Positions 12,170 to 24,774 of a stretch of 64,000 nucleotides of DNA are shown piece after piece. This DNA is from Aspidapion aeneum. Taxonomy: Eukaryota > Arthropoda > Insecta > Coleoptera > Brentidae. Below the pieces are notes generated by a model that was given only the letters and a program-made list of their open reading frames with translations, searched no databases and was not told the origin of the DNA. Made by a program: the position numbers and the translations under genes. How positions within the stretch are numbered: the first letter of the stretch is position 1; every line of letters starts with the position of its first letter. The stretch spans positions 201,907,013 through 201,971,012 of the forward strand of contig OY755038.1 of assembly GCA_963576565.1 (NCBI GenBank). Direction: 5' to 3'.

Positions 12170-13096
12170 AACGACCAACGCGCATAACTCAAAAACCGCT
12201 TGACCGATTTTAATGAAATTCGGTACCTAGGCTGGGTCTTGGGTCGAGATGGTCCCATTTAAAAATGAACAAAATCCACCGAACACAAACCAAATAAAAG
12301 GGTGGGGGTAGATTTCAAAAATTAGAGTTTATGTGAAAATATGGCGTGTGTGATATCAAACGAAAGGTAATTGAGTCTGCAGTTAAACAAAATACATTTT
12401 AATTTATTTAAAAAAAGGGTGGGGGTATATTTTAAAAATTAGAGTTTAAGTGAAAATATGGCGTGAGTGATATCAAACGAAAGGTAATTGAGTCAGGAGT
12501 TTAACAAAATACATTTTAGTTTTTGTTTTTTTTAAGAGTGGGTGTAGATTTCAAAAATTTGAGTTTAAGACAAAACATGGCTTGTGTGGTATCAAACACA
12601 AGGTAATTTAGTCTGGAGTTGAATAAAATATATTTCAGTTTTTAGTTATATTAGCTCGCATGTACACTATAACTATAGTACCTAGTGTGAGCTTAGAGGC
12701 CCATATATTGGCAGAGTATTTTTTTAAATTGTTGGTTCAGTTTGCTTTGGTTCGGTTCGGTTTGGTTCAATTCGGTTCGGTTCCGATTCACATTCTCTAG
12801 GATCCCGGGTAGGAAGTCAGGAAAGTTTTTTTTTGAAAAAAAGTATTGGTTCAGTTTGCTTTGGTTCGGTTTGGTTAGATTTGATTGATTAGCTTTCGTT
12901 ATGTTAGCGTTTTTACCTGACAATTGAATACGCTTTTGTAATAGTTTAATGAGCTATGTTCTCTTACAGATCCGTGCTCATTTCGAGATCAAAACTCTTA
13001 AAATCAACACGTATTTGAACCCAAATACATTGTAACATTTCCGTGTCTATTTCAAAACCGCGCCGACGTGAAATGAGCACGGAAACGTAAATACGC
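11379..13096. mobile_element. Long-TIR element with 9-bp TSD (Mutator-like)
   Basis: ATCCGGTCA is duplicated exactly at 11370-11378 and 13097-13105. The inverted ends begin GCGTATTTACGTTTCCGTGC and extend about 140 bp with few mismatches. A second inner inverted repeat contains CTACCCGGGATCCTAGAG (around 11855 and 12796). It carries no recognisable transposase and contains a HINE-like copy. Confidence 0.8.
11990..12720 (+). mobile_element. HINE/DINE-1-like element, innermost of the nest
   Basis: Complete copy: 5' hairpin, uninterrupted (CTGT)n near 12130-12168, three internal repeats and 3' hairpin. It is inserted in the arm of the long-TIR element beside AGGATCCCGGGAAAGAAGTC. Confidence 0.88.
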
Positions 13097-13484
13097 ATCC
13101 GGTCAGTTCTCTAGGCGGTTCTCCGTCTTAAATCAGTTCAAGTAAAACGTGTTTTTTCGTCTACACACAAAGTTTTACTTGATGCGTTTTGACTGAACAG
13201 GCAAGATGTAAGGTAAAACGTTATGTGAAGACCCCGCTTAAAGGTGAATTCACAATAAATTTATCGACGATTATTGTTTAATTACATTTTTTGAAACTAG
13301 TTTATTTTGCATTATTTGATGTTTATAAAGGCGGGTACTTTAAAATCCGGACGTTTATGAAAAATCCACCCGGACCCACCCGGACGTAGTAAAAATCCGG
13401 ACATGTCCGGATTAATCCGGACGTCTGGTAACCCTAGCTTAGGGGCCCATATATTGGCAGAGAATTTTGACAAGTTTGACTTAC

Positions 13485-13640
13485 GTTCGCTAGGGGTTGT
13501 CAGTCTGAACATTCGAGCTTTCGAAGTTCTGTCACCGCAGCGCTACCTTATGGACCCTCGTGTCCGCGCCCAAACCACCGCTGAGCTCCACCGTGTTCTG
13601 TGGAAATCAGCTGATCGTTTTCGTATTTTCTAAATTTCAA
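13485..13640 (-). other. CpG-rich segment with a donor-like end; candidate first or internal exon
   Basis: On the - strand this GC-rich stretch, unlike its surroundings, ends in GCGAAC followed by GTAAGTCAAA, a strong donor. CTGATTTCCACAG at about 13589-13601 could be an acceptor. No convincing protein is encoded, so a non-coding exon is more likely than a coding one. Confidence 0.3.
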
Positions 13641-14940
13641 GTTTTTGTTTTTGTAATTGTAATTTTTACGGATTTTACCAAAAGGTTTGTTTGTAAAGTT
13701 TAACAATTTAACACTCAATATCAAGTAGGTACCTGAATGTGGTAACACTGAAATCTTTGTTGCCACCAAAATAGGATTCACAACGTCAAACGCATGGTAT
13801 AGTGATTTGTTATAACAAGCATTAGCTATCCATTTTGATGTTAAGAAGTTTGTGATTACTTCACAAAAATTAGAGGTTAAGAAAATACAAGTGACCAAAA
13901 ATAGTGCAGGCGCTGGAGGTAGTTGAGTATGCAAAATATGAGGACCTCAGTTTGACAAAGATTTTAGCTGACAATAGGTCATAGATTAACGATCTGGATG
14001 TTGCCAAGCCAGGTTTTGGTCCAATTTTTTTTAACTCACCTACTCTTATAGTAGTGTTCGAATTTCGAAAAATTGAACTAAGTTGACGCCCTAAAGCCAC
14101 AATAACACAGAAATGCATCAAAAATGTGTAAAAATAAAATTATATTAGTGTTTTAAATTTTTGTTGGAAAAACCCCAAAGACCCCTACAAACCCGAGATT
14201 TTTAGGTTTTGGGAGATAAAAAAATTTTTAGTGATTTTTCAAAATTGATTTAATTTACAATGTCCCTAAATTGTTATAAATAAACCTAATCTTACCTTAT
14301 TATACATCATGTGTAAGGAAATTTGATTGCCTACAATCTACTATAAAACACAATTTTTGATAGATGGCTTGGTTTTTAAGAAAATCGGGTAAAACATATA
14401 ATATATATTTTTTACCTCAACGCCACTGAAGATGTCATTATTCGTACTTTACTTTGTATATCGTTAAAAAGAAAAAAAAATTCTACAATAAGGGTGATTA
14501 CATATTTTTCCCTAAGAAGCTTAGTTTCTGAGAAAATTTGAAAAAAATAACTAATAATTTCAGGTTTTATTTTACTTTTATCTTTCAGTAGGTACTACAG
14601 TTCATATTTCAGTGCATACGTGGTTGGTTTTTGCATCGAAAAAAATAAAAACCATAAAACCAGCTTTAAATGTGAGCTTTAAAAATAAGTTGTTTGCAAC
14701 CTACACTTACTTCTTGGATAAATTTAAGCAGAAACAAAAGGTGACGTGTGTATTGAAAATGTTGATTAAAAACAGTTTGTAAAATGGCAAATTAAATTAA
14801 ATATACCTATTCTTAATGACTTATTTCTGCGCCTACGAACAGAAGGCGGAATTTTAATTTTTTCCTCTCAAAAAGAGCAAAAAATACTTTGCAAACATAT
14901 ATTGTTTAATTTAAGGATATTTTTATTTTAATTAATAAAA
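13641..14940. other. Intergenic, no supported gene
   Basis: The 128-residue - strand frame at 13548-13934 lacks recognisable motifs and its end overlaps the CpG-rich patch; treated as unproven. The rest is AT-rich and featureless. Confidence 0.5.
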
Positions 14941-15544
14941 ATACTTTGCCAATATATGGGCCCCTAAGCTCACACTAGGTACTATAGTTATAGTGTACCT
15001 ACGTGCGAGCTAATATAACTAAAAACTGAAACATATTTTATTCAACTCCAGACTAAATTACCGTTCGTTTAATACCACACAAGCCATGTTTTGACTTAAA
15101 CTAAAATTTTTGAAATCTACCCCCACCCTTAAAAAAAAACAAAAACTATGTATTTTATTTAACTCCGGACTCAATTACCTTTCGCTTGATATCACAAACG
15201 CCATATTTTCACATAAACTCTAATTTTTGAAATCTACCCCCACCCTTTTATTTGGCTTGTGTTCGGTGGATTTTGTTCATTTTTAAATGGGACCATCTCG
15301 ACCCAAGACCCAGACTAGGTACCAAATTTCATTAAAATAGGGCAAGCGGTTTTTGAGTTAGGCGCGTTGCTCGTTACAGACAGACATACAGACAGACAGA
15401 CAGACGGCGCAACAAAAAAGTTTCAAAATCATCTGAAACGCAAACATATATAAAATGTTTTTAAATCGGAGCAACTTTTTTTTTCTTGAAAAAATTAGGA
15501 TCACAATAACTCACACTACAATAGTATAGTATATGTGTGAGCTA
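14941..15544 (-). mobile_element. HINE/DINE-1-like element
   Basis: Reverse copy with both hairpin ends (AAGCTCACACTAGGTACTA and GTGTGAGCTA), two internal repeats and a short (GACA)n at 15377-15406. Confidence 0.86.
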
Positions 15545-16010
15545 TTATACCATGTCTCACCAGGATGTTTTTTATTTCATCAAAATCGGTTTAGTAGTAA
15601 TGCATTTATAAGGAAATAAATGCAGACATGATTGGCAAGGCAATCGTATAATATGCATGACAATGGTTAGAACAAAACTATTTTTTTAGAACCACCGAAC
15701 TGATTTTGATGTTTCGTACCTTGTTATGCGTGGCAAAAAAGTAGCTTTTTTACTGATTAAAAAAAATAATTATTACATGTTTGCAACACATGTATAAACG
15801 AGCATCTTTGATGGGTACAATTTAATTTTGTCCGCCACCTTGGCTTTTAAGATCGGACAAAAAAATATATTTACTCAAAACTCTGATTAATTCTCTGCCA
15901 AGTGTAGTTTGTCTTATTAAAATCGATGGTGGTATAGTTCAAAAGTATAAAAGTTATAATGAAAAAAAAATTGTCCGTTTTTTTTTGGCCTACCCGGTAT
16001 AAGTACGTGA
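15545..16010 (+). repeat. Solo copy of the 26-28 kb foldback repeat
   Basis: Shares TTTCATCAAAATCGGTTTAG, AAGGAAATAAATGCAGACAT, the CCGCCA-type segment and the end GGCCTACCCGGTATAAGT with the arms at 26.5-27.9 kb. It abuts the preceding HINE-like element. No coding capacity. Confidence 0.7.
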
Positions 16011-16355
16011 TCAAGATATAATTAGAGCCAGCGGCCTTGTCAAAGTTTTTTTTGAGAAAGAAATAAATTCTCGGACTTTCCCTCCTCTAATGAAAAAAGT
16101 AATGTTTTACGACACTGTTTTTAAGACACAGATTTTATCTCAAATTTAATTAAAAAGACTAGCAAAAAACCAATAAACAAAAACAGGGTTCCTCGAAAGA
16201 CCAAAATGTATGTTTTAAAAACGTCCAAAATGAAGGTTTTTTAATCATCCCATTTTCAACTTTTTTAAAACGTACTTTTTAGGTATGGGGACGATAAAAC
16301 CAAAAGGTACCTAAAAAGTACGTTCCGGGGACGTCCGGTGTTACTAGGCTGGAAG

Positions 16356-17478
16356 CAGTGGCGGCTGGTGACGTTATAAATTGGGGGGGGGAGGGTGCAG
16401 AAATTTACATTGCATGAAAAATGAGATAAAAAACTTACCGAACAATTTTATTTTAGTATTTTCCAAACAAGCAGCTACTTGGTGTAGTTTTTAGTTTATT
16501 TGTTTATAGATAAAGTCCATTCGCCTTTCTTTTTTATGGCCCCGTAGAGCAACCTCAAAAATCCTACAGAATTTTAAACAGCCTATTAACCCACTACTAC
16601 CTAAGTATATGTCTAATTTTTGTCACATTTTCATTATGAACGGTAATATTTTGCCTATAGACACTATTCAATTGGCACCTAATATCAGGCTTGCCTAGCA
16701 TAGAAAATTCTATGTGTTTGTGTCTTTTTAACTTTTCACTAAAGTGCTTGATATCACATATTCCCTTTGCACGCAGGATCACTTCGTGGATTGTTCATAA
16801 CAAGAAAATAAAGCAAAAACAAGCATTTCTTTTTTCACAACCGCCCAACCAGTTTTCAGCATCGTATAATTTTTTATTAAGTTTTTATGGAACACCCCTC
16901 GGCATTACTTACACTAACATTTTGGTTAATTTTTAGGTCTGGTCTATGTAGCCCTAAAGATTTTATTTGTAATCAAAGTTCATATGTCAATGTATTTAAA
17001 TTTGCACAGTTAATTATGTAATCAACGGTATTTATTTCCATTTTATAAACAAACGATGACAAAAACAATGACACGCGACCGGCAATGCTTTTTACAACTG
17101 ACATAGCCCAAATCAAAACAAATTCTATGTCTTCACAAAGGATAGAACCGGCATCGTGTAGAAGGGCAACGGACGTTTACGCAAGATGCTAATGGCCGAC
17201 TTTTACTAAAACACTCATTCCTCCCTCCCCCCCTGAAAAACTGGTGAAATTGAAACCTTGCCCTGCGCGGCGCTGCCGACTTGTAATTTTTTACGCTAAA
17301 AAAGTAAAAAGTTCACCCAATTAATCGCTTGATGTTAACCACAGATAATAAAAAGAACTAGAGAATAATGTCGTAAGGGAAGATTTAACTTTTTTACATA
17401 AATCAATTAAAAATACTGTTTGTTGTCTAGTTTTGGTAGCGCGCTGTCCCGTTGCCCTCCCTGTAGCAGCCGCCACTG
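16356..17478 (-). mobile_element. hAT element with transposase relic
   Basis: The ends CAGTGGCGGCTGGTGACG and GTAGCAGCCGCCACTG are inverted, flanked by GCTGGAAG (16348-16355) and GGTGGAAG (17479-17486), an 8-bp duplication with one mismatch. The - strand encodes HFSEKLKRHKHIEFSMLG then YRQNITVHNENVTKIRHIL and, past a break, CLKFCRIFEVALRGHKKERR. This is the region after the zinc finger in hAT transposases of the ZMYM/ZNF862-related group. A stop follows HILR and the catalytic core is missing. Confidence 0.85.
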
Positions 17479-18320
17479 GGTGGAAGTACCTTAAGCCCTG
17501 AAAAAGCGGTAATTCCCTTGGCAGAGTTTTTTTAGAATTCAATTTCCATTTTGCCATGGCTGGCTTAATAAACATACCTATTATCTAGTTAAGCTCAAAC
17601 GTCACTCGAGGCGTTTTAGACAATATGAACCCACAACTAGAGTCAATATACCGAAATAACGGTACCCACATACATATACAACATGCATAAGTAACGAAAA
17701 TTTAAATCTATAATATTATGCCTATTTACGTCTTAGGCATAAACAGACAGAACTATTATTACTACTAGTTATGGTACTACTACCATTATTATAAGTCGCT
17801 TCTGAGAAATTGCATTTTACGTCGCTACAGGACTACAGGGTGTTTGACATTGAATCAACTTTCTTATGTTTTGTGATCCAAACAGTGGCTTGGAGAGTTT
17901 TTCATTTGATTTTGCTTTATCCTATAAGAGGGTGGCCTACGACTAACGGTTCCTAGTAAAACTAAAGATTTCTTGGGTTCTAGTTTTGCTATTTGGCCAC
18001 ACCTAAAAGTTCATAATAAGATAAACTCAAGAGTTGATAAAAACCATGATACATGGTGTTTAGTTTTCTTTTCGATTTTCCTAATTAAATCCTTTATCCA
18101 GTGATCACAATGCAATTCAATATTTATTAATCAACATTTTAAGACACAATTTTGTGATTTTAAAATGGAATTTATTGGTAATTTTATTGTACATAATATC
18201 AGTAGCGCGCCCAGGGATTTGTCTTGTGGGGGGGAGGGGCGAGACCCCATGATCTCATATTTCATGTTCTTTTTTGTTTTTATTCATCAAATGTGTGGAA
18301 AATATTTAAAAAACTCTTAA

Positions 18321-18953
18321 GCCCGGTCTAGTCATAACAGTTTACCTTACGTTTTGCCTGTCAGTCAAAAGGGTCAAGTATGACGGTTGAAAGACTAGCG
18401 TACACACTTGATAGTTTTAACGTACGTTTTTAGATCAGTTTTTGATACACCATGGAGGAAGCACTGCTTTTGTCAATAATGTTTTTTGTTTTAAGTGTCT
18501 ATGACTTAACCGTTTCAGTAGCTAAACATAGTTTTTTTTACTAGTTTTTCAAAATGTTGTGCTGATTTAGTTTGGTAATGTCCCCGAAGATGTAAGTTCT
18601 GCTTGCGAAACATGTCGGGACTATTTGTTTAAAACAAATTAAAAATTAGTGGAGGAAGACAATAACCTGTTTGATTTCCTAAAAAATATCTTATCGAATG
18701 TCGGACGTTTCATATACCAACTTCTAAGTTGCACTCGAAAGGAATTAAAATTGTATGCACTACCACTAGAAATGCCGCTAAAACTGACGTTTTACCGGAA
18801 ACAAAGCCTCTACCGATCAGTTCAACAGGTCCGACTTCAGTCCTGTTCAGTTGAGGCAAAACGTACATTTTATTGTCTACACGAAAGGTTTTGCCTGATC
18901 CGTTTTACCTGATTAAGTAAAACGTCAGGCAAAACGTTATGTGTAGACCTTGC
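18321..18953. mobile_element. TTAA-type element, second copy, carrying a Penelope-derived insert
   Basis: The left end follows TTAA (18317-18320) and runs GCCCGGTCTAGTCATAAC, then TTTACCTTACGTTTTGCCTG. The right end GTAGACCTTGC meets TTTA (18954-18957, a decayed TTAA). It matches the element at 11215-13237 up to GATCAGTTTTTGATACA. The insert at about 18460-18690 is related to 32995-33205 near the Penelope-like element. Confidence 0.72.
18580..18621 (+). ncRNA. Decayed hammerhead ribozyme motif
   Basis: GTCCC and GGGAC can form stem I. GTAAG/CTTGC forms stem II, and GAAA plus CATGTC follow. The first core box reads CGAAGA where CTGAAGA is needed, so one core U is missing and self-cleavage is unlikely. 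The flanking ~200 bp matches the intact motif at 33094-33136. Confidence 0.6.
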
Positions 18954-19727
18954 TTTAGGCTTGGGAAGGGCACGGCCCTCCCCCTGATAGTATGCACAAC
19001 CGCCCTTGATAGTATGCACAACCGGCTCTCTTCCTCACTCTTAGACATTCTAGATCAGCTAAAAATTGGATTTCACAACCAACCAAAATAAAAAAGTGGA
19101 TACAACATGCGTTTGACATTACCTTTAAAAAAGCTGAAAACAGACAAAAGCAGATGGATGCGAGCTCGTAGGCAACTCGTTAGGCAGCACAACACTAAAC
19201 TTACTATACTTTTATCACGGCCTTGTTAAAAAGGAGGAGACTGTCAGTTTTATTTTATTTATTTTATTTTGTTTTTTTTTTAATAAAGAAAATCTCGTAC
19301 TCTACTTCCTTCCTACTCTATTTTCAATATCAATCAATATTTTTTTTGACAGTAAGATTTTATCCCAATTTAATTTTAAAAATTGACAACGCCATTAAAA
19401 AAATAAATAAACAAAATGGCGGGCGACAATTACTTTACCAGGGAACGGGAATATCAGTAAATCAAAAGCAAGAACGGGACGGCGACCATTTTGGATTTGC
19501 CACTTCGACTTTGACCAAATTCAATCCGTTAATATTCTATAATCCGTGCTCTTCGTAGACATGAGAAAAAGTGTTTTTCTTATAATTTTTACAGAAATAA
19601 GGTACACCCTGTAAATGAGCTACTTTTTTTTAAATATTTGCAGTTTCTTATGAAGTTTTTCTTTCAAACTCTTAAATAAAAAAGTGTACAATATCTTTTT
19701 GCTTTTTCTTGTTTGGCTTCTCCTAGA

Positions 19728-19884
19728 GTTCCTGTATGTTGACATATTTGGATCTATCTATCTATTTAGCCTTCTTTGATCCATCTTTGGACATAGGTCT
19801 CCCCCAATAATTTCTTCTGATATTATGACCGGCAAAATGGCAAAATGGATATTATATCCAAATATGTCAACATACAGGGACTCA
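19728..19884. repeat. Small MITE-like inverted repeat
   Basis: TCCTGTATGTTGACATATTT and its complement face each other across about 105 bp. The loop contains TTTGGACATAGGTCTCCCCC, a phrase common in arthropod LINE 3' ends. The short TIRs resemble but differ from those at 3278-3726. Confidence 0.5.
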
Positions 19885-20002
19885 AATTCGAAATATCTTT
19901 AATTAAAAAATGGTAAAAAAAATATATTTGTCACAATTGAACAATAAGCGTCAAAGAAGTCTAAGCATAAAGAGCCTCCTAAAACTACCTAGATATTTAA
20001 AA

Positions 20003-20698
20003 TCACGATAAAACATTGTTAAAATTTGCCAATAAAAATCTAAAATTGATAATTCTTGTACTGTATACGGTTCCAAGTCTATTAAGAAATTTCTTTTTGA
20101 TGATTTTTTTTAAAACAGTTAAAATTTTCTTCACATTTAATCCTGTCTGGCATTTTATTGAAGAACTTAATACACGCATAAGTCGGAGCTCTTTCAGTGA
20201 TTTGGAAAATTGAGACCGTGAAAATAACTCCCTGTTTTTGTGAAGGAACAACAGAAACTCATATATGTAACTTCCCGGCAATGTTAGAAGACCCAACTCT
20301 CTGAATCTGCCCTTACATATGTGTTGTTTTTTTAAGTTAAGCATAATACGAATTGCTCTTTTTTTCTGCAATAAAAGCACGCCCCGCGTCAATGCTGGCC
20401 CCCAACAAATGATCCCATACCGGAGAACCGAGTGATTATTTGCAAAGTAGACAACCCTGAGATGTTCTAAAGTAAGATAGTTTGATGTTATTCTTAAACA
20501 ACAGCATGTAGTGTTGATTATTTTGCAAACATTCACCAGTTGCTCTACCCAGTCCAGATTTTGATCTATGTGAAGACCCAGGAACTTTGTTTCTTTGACT
20601 CTAGCTTCTTCTATGTCCGCCCCTGGTAAAGTCACCCTGTATATGCTGAAAACATAAGTACAGTCTAAGGAGGAAGTTACTTGTTTAATGCAAGCCAT
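20003..20698 (-). pseudogene. 5'-truncated LINE reverse-transcriptase C-terminus
   Basis: The frame contains VKETKFLGLHIDQNLDW, LRYGIICWGPALTRGVLLLQ and RFRELGLLTLPGSYIYE, a typical post-palm region of non-LTR reverse transcriptases. Near 20180 the ORF loses the family frame: the other frame continues CIKFFNKMPDRIK...FNCFKKNHQKEIS and stops. One frameshift therefore separates the parts. The endonuclease and catalytic YxDD are absent through 5' truncation at about 20700. Confidence 0.78.
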
Positions 20699-21734
20699 AA
20701 TGCATATCTAATGGTCAATGTAAGGTCTATGTGGTTTGTGGAATGGTTGGTATGCGCAGTGGTGTGGTTTATTTACTGTTTGGTATTTGATGGAAGATTA
20801 TGAACATTATAATATATGGTATGTATTTACGACGAATTCTTGAGGGTAATATCTGCTGCTCCCAGCCCAGCCGTGGCCACAATTTTATAGCTATAACTAA
20901 GAGATAAATACAGGGTCTTTAGAGGAACATGATCTTGTAATGTAATTCATGATGCAAACATGAGTCCTTCCGGTCCTTAAGCAAAAATGACCTGATTGGT
21001 TGCTTTTTAACACATATGCATATTATTTCCATATAGTACGTAGTATTGCAATTCCTACGGTACCTTATGATGCATATTGCAAACATATTTGAAATAGCAA
21101 TGTCAATGGGTATAAGTCTATCCTTTTTGCGGTCCTTAAGATAAAATGTCCTGATTGGTTATACTTTTATGCATGCATATTATTTTATTCTTGTATTCGT
21201 CATTTCAAATCATCGGCGTACAGTTGACAAAAACTTTATCTATGTAAATTTGATGCCAGTGCATTTTTCGTATCTTTATTTCTGAATGTTTGCATCAAAT
21301 GCCAGCCATTGTGTAAATGGGTAACAGGGAGTATTGGAATATTACGTATATGGTCGAAGTAAAGTGAGAATAAGTGAGAAAGGTGTAAATTTTTGGCAAC
21401 TATGGAGAAACGTGTTTTTTCCGTTAGTTTCGTTAGTTTAAATCGCCATTGAAACGAGATTTTTTCGGAACTCCGATGAAGTGTTGTGATGAGGTACATT
21501 TGGTTTCATATTCAGACGTCAAATTTGACATTAAGCTTTACTTACAAATGTCCAGCCCTCTCGCTTTTGTGGTACCGTCTGATCTCGTTTGTAGCTACTA
21601 ATATGATAGTGGAACACAAAATCGTCTCCTACTCCTATCTAGTTACCTTAAGTTATACAAAGTCGAACGAATAAGGAAAATTTGGACTTAGTGCCTTGTG
21701 TTGATTCAGAAACGAAACATGATAGTTGTCCACT

Positions 21735-22260
21735 ACCTTTACTTGTTAGACATTGAACAAGTTTAAAGACGGTAAATATCCCTTTACTCTTGATACAAAA
21801 AGTATGTACTGGCAGGTGTTCCTGTTTTGTCAGATGTCAGTCGGCCGTTAGAATCCTCCTGTAATTTCCTCAATGTCTTTTTGTATTTTGACGACGTTCT
21901 TGTATTGACAGAAATTCTAAGACCCTCTACGATTTTTGAAGGATGTGTGCCAAAATCTTCGTGATGCTTGGATAACAAGTTGGCCAAAATGTAAATTCTG
22001 AAACATGGATATAGTCTATTTAGGTTACGTAATTAGTTGCCCAGGTCAGAGCACGGATGGCCTCGGAGCTAATCTTAAAAGAAGTAATCAGAAATTGGAT
22101 TGTACTCCTACTAAATGCCTTATACCTAAGATGAAGTCATTGTTGGAAAGTGCTTTTATCTTTATTTGTCCTGATTATTCTAGACCCTTCGTTATTCAGA
22201 CGGACAGACGCTTCTAATTTTGGTGTTAAAGCCATTTTCACTGGAATTTTAAATTCATAG
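21735..22260 (+). pseudogene. Ty3/gypsy pol relic (RT to RNase H)
   Basis: Pieces in several frames read MYWQVF, then VYFDDVLVLT (the YxDD box with F for the usual residue), YLGYVIS, and KSLLESAFIFICPDYSRP followed by FVIQTD. The order is that of gypsy-type polyprotein RT into RNase H. Frameshifts and stops break it and no LTRs were seen. Confidence 0.68.
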
Positions 22261-23814
22261 AAGTTCGGTTTTTTCTTGGTTTCAGGTATTTGTCACGGAT
22301 AATAACCATTTCACATTTTTCAAACACGATTATCACTTACGAAGTATTACTCAATTTACTTTTTCTATTTAAAACCAGAACCAGAGAAAAATCAACCCCG
22401 CTATTAGATGATAGAGAGATATCTCAAAATTGTAAAGTTATTTCAAATTATGAGCAGTTCTAAAAAAATCCTGGAATTTGCGTTTTAAATGAAACACACT
22501 GTAAAGGATCTCTAATCTCTGTCTTGAAATGGATTCACCGTCAGAACAGCTTGACCGATCTTGTTATAATTTATGGCTTTTATTTCACTGTTTTCTAGTG
22601 TCAGAATCAAAGAGATAAGCAGATAATTGATGAATGAGTATGTACTTTACAAGTTGTTGCGGAAGCTACCTAAAGAATTTTAATTTATAGCTCATAATAG
22701 AGGCGAAGACAACCTACCAGCACCTGACATGCAATTACATCTAGATCTGCAATTTCGAAAATAGCTTGCTGTTGCTTCCGTATAAGCTCTAGGGTTTAGC
22801 TAAATCTGTAATTAGCTCGACAGTTCCTATATTTATCAACGATGTTTAAAATTTTTGAAAAAGTGTAAAAAAACAGGAGAGCTTCTATGGCGGAAAACGA
22901 ATTGCAAACTAAATATCTTTTGAACCAATGCAATGCCTTTCAAACTAATAACCTTTTGAAACAATGGAATAAACTAAGCTTTTTGAACCAAATGTTGCAG
23001 TTTAGCCAGAGGCCACTACATTTAATTGAAAAATACAATGGATTTTTGGACAGTGTTGATTGAATACTCAGATCAACCACCAATGTTTCAGCAGTAGATC
23101 TAGGTCATCTTTATCAAGATTTGTAAATGAAGTTTATACTGTCCAAAAAAAACCATAACTTGTTTTTTCAATTAATTTATAAGAGTGGACTTATAACTAT
23201 ATCCTTGCTACTGCATTTATATATAAAACTAATAGAAATTTAAATAAAGAGAACCTGACCGATCCAAACTATTCTCAACCAAAAGACCTTGAATCAAAAA
23301 CCGAATAAATCTACATCACAAAAATTATTAATATATGATTTTTAAAAATTTTCAACCCTAAAAAACTATTTAATTTTTATCGGTATTTTGGCGATTTTAC
23401 ACGAAACTTTTTTTTATTTTTTAATTTTATAACTAGAAGCACAATGTGGATATAGATATATACACAGTACTAGAAGGAATGCAGCTCTTAAGAGGGCTAA
23501 AAATCTTATCTTAAAACTTACAGTTAATACGGCGACTAAGATCCATGGCAGCGGAGGTAGAAGTCCTAAGGTGTTGGCGAAAGCTCCAACGGGATTCAGT
23601 CTTATGGGGTTCTAGAAAAAGTTAAAAAAACTAGATCAATTACAAGTAAAATAAAAAAAAATTACAAAAACAAAAAAAATTGTCTCGAAAGGTTTTAGGT
23701 TAAGATCATCAAAAAAAATTAACGCCAGCCGGCACGTATAGTCATCCACAAGACTTAGTCGTTTTGAGAGTTGATGTAGCTTTATTTTTGGTTAAAATGA
23801 AATTTTCAATCAGT

Positions 23815-24490
23815 TTTCAGGAGTGCCCCAGGGTAGCGTGCTAGGCCCTTATCTATTATATACTTATTATTCACTTGGGATATCCTAAAGCTAGAAAATT
23901 GTTACTTAGCAACATTTGTCGATGGTACTGGTTTATTGACGGTAGAAAAATCAATTAAATAATAAATAGAAAAACCTCAGGATGCAGTCACCGAAGTTCC
24001 CACATAGTTGACCACAAAGTGGCGAATAAAATTAAATGAAACCAAATCAATTCATGTTTATTTTACAAACAAAAATATAAAACACATAAAAATAACAATT
24101 AACAACATTTCCGTACCATATTCAAATCAGATAAAATATCTATGACACTTGATGCCAAATTGCGCTGGAAATATAGAAAGGTATAGAAAAATGACCTGGC
24201 TAATTGAAAGCAAGTCCAATTTAACAATTCATAATAAGTTACTGCTTTATAGAGAAATACTGAAACCAGTATGGACATATAGTATTCAACAAAAATGTGG
24301 TTGTACTAAAGAGAGTAACATTCTAGTTTTACAGAGATTTCTTGGAACGTTCGAAATAGCAGAGACTATAAAAAAGTAGGCAAAAAGCCATGAAGATAGA
24401 CTCCATCGACATGTGAATGTGGAAGCAATTCAGCTTCTAGACAATACTATGCTAGTTCGAAGACTAAAAATAGTGAAGCCGTTTAAGCTA
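23815..24490 (+). pseudogene. Jockey-clade LINE relic
   Basis: SGVPQGSVLGPYLLYT marks RT motif 4. Farther on, WLIESKSNLTIHNKLLLYRE, ILKPVWTYSIQ, LQRFLGTFEIAE and HRHVNVEAIQLLDNT followed by RRLKIVKPF match the jockey-type C-terminus. The catalytic block and many intervening bases are degraded, with multiple frame changes. Confidence 0.75.
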
Positions 24491-24774
24491 GTAAACTAAG
24501 TAAATTACATAAAACAAAATCATGCTATAAACACAACACAATAATTGTGAGTTACAGGCGAAACAAAGCCGGGAGAACTGTTGAGTGAACCCTAAGTTTA
24601 AATCTAACTTTTGTAGTAAATTAAGTTAAAACCAAATTGCTTACAGTGTTTGACAAATAAAATTTGTTTGCAAAAACTACGTTGCTCTAGCGCTGCCATT
24701 TCTGAGATATATACAGTCGCTCAATGGGTTATATGAGAGGAATAGCGCGACACTCAATTTTAACTCAGTTTTAA

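Larger units (their letters stand above)
11215..13237. mobile_element. TTAA-type (piggyBac-like) non-autonomous element
   Basis: Flanked by TTAA at 11211-11214 and 13238-13241. The inverted ends GCGGGGTCTT...ACGTTTTACCTTAC continue to GTCTTGCCTGT-CAGTCAAAA on both sides. The copy at 18321-18953 shares these ends. TTAA targets suggest piggyBac mobilisation, but no transposase is present. Confidence 0.75.
10242..13436. mobile_element. hAT-like transposon with 8-bp TSD
   Basis: The ends TAGGGTTACCAGATG and TCTGGTAACCCTA are inverted repeats, and GCTTAGGG is duplicated exactly at 10234-10241 and 13437-13444. The left third carries a - strand transposase relic. From 11215 to 13237 it is interrupted by further nested elements. 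The right subterminal region is rich in TCCGGA repeats (13340-13425). Confidence 0.88.
9540..13467 (+). mobile_element. HINE/DINE-1-like element split by a hAT insertion
   Basis: The 5' part is 9540-10241, with hairpin, CTGT tract and three internal repeats. The 3' end GGGGCCCATATATTGGCAGA resumes at 13442-13467. The gap is a 3195-bp hAT-like element flanked by GCTTAGGG, a sequence that occurs once in intact family members at this point. Confidence 0.88.

Noticed and set aside
18202..18220. hAT-like single end CAGTAGCGCGCCCAGGG
   Set aside because: No matching right end or TSD was found within reach.
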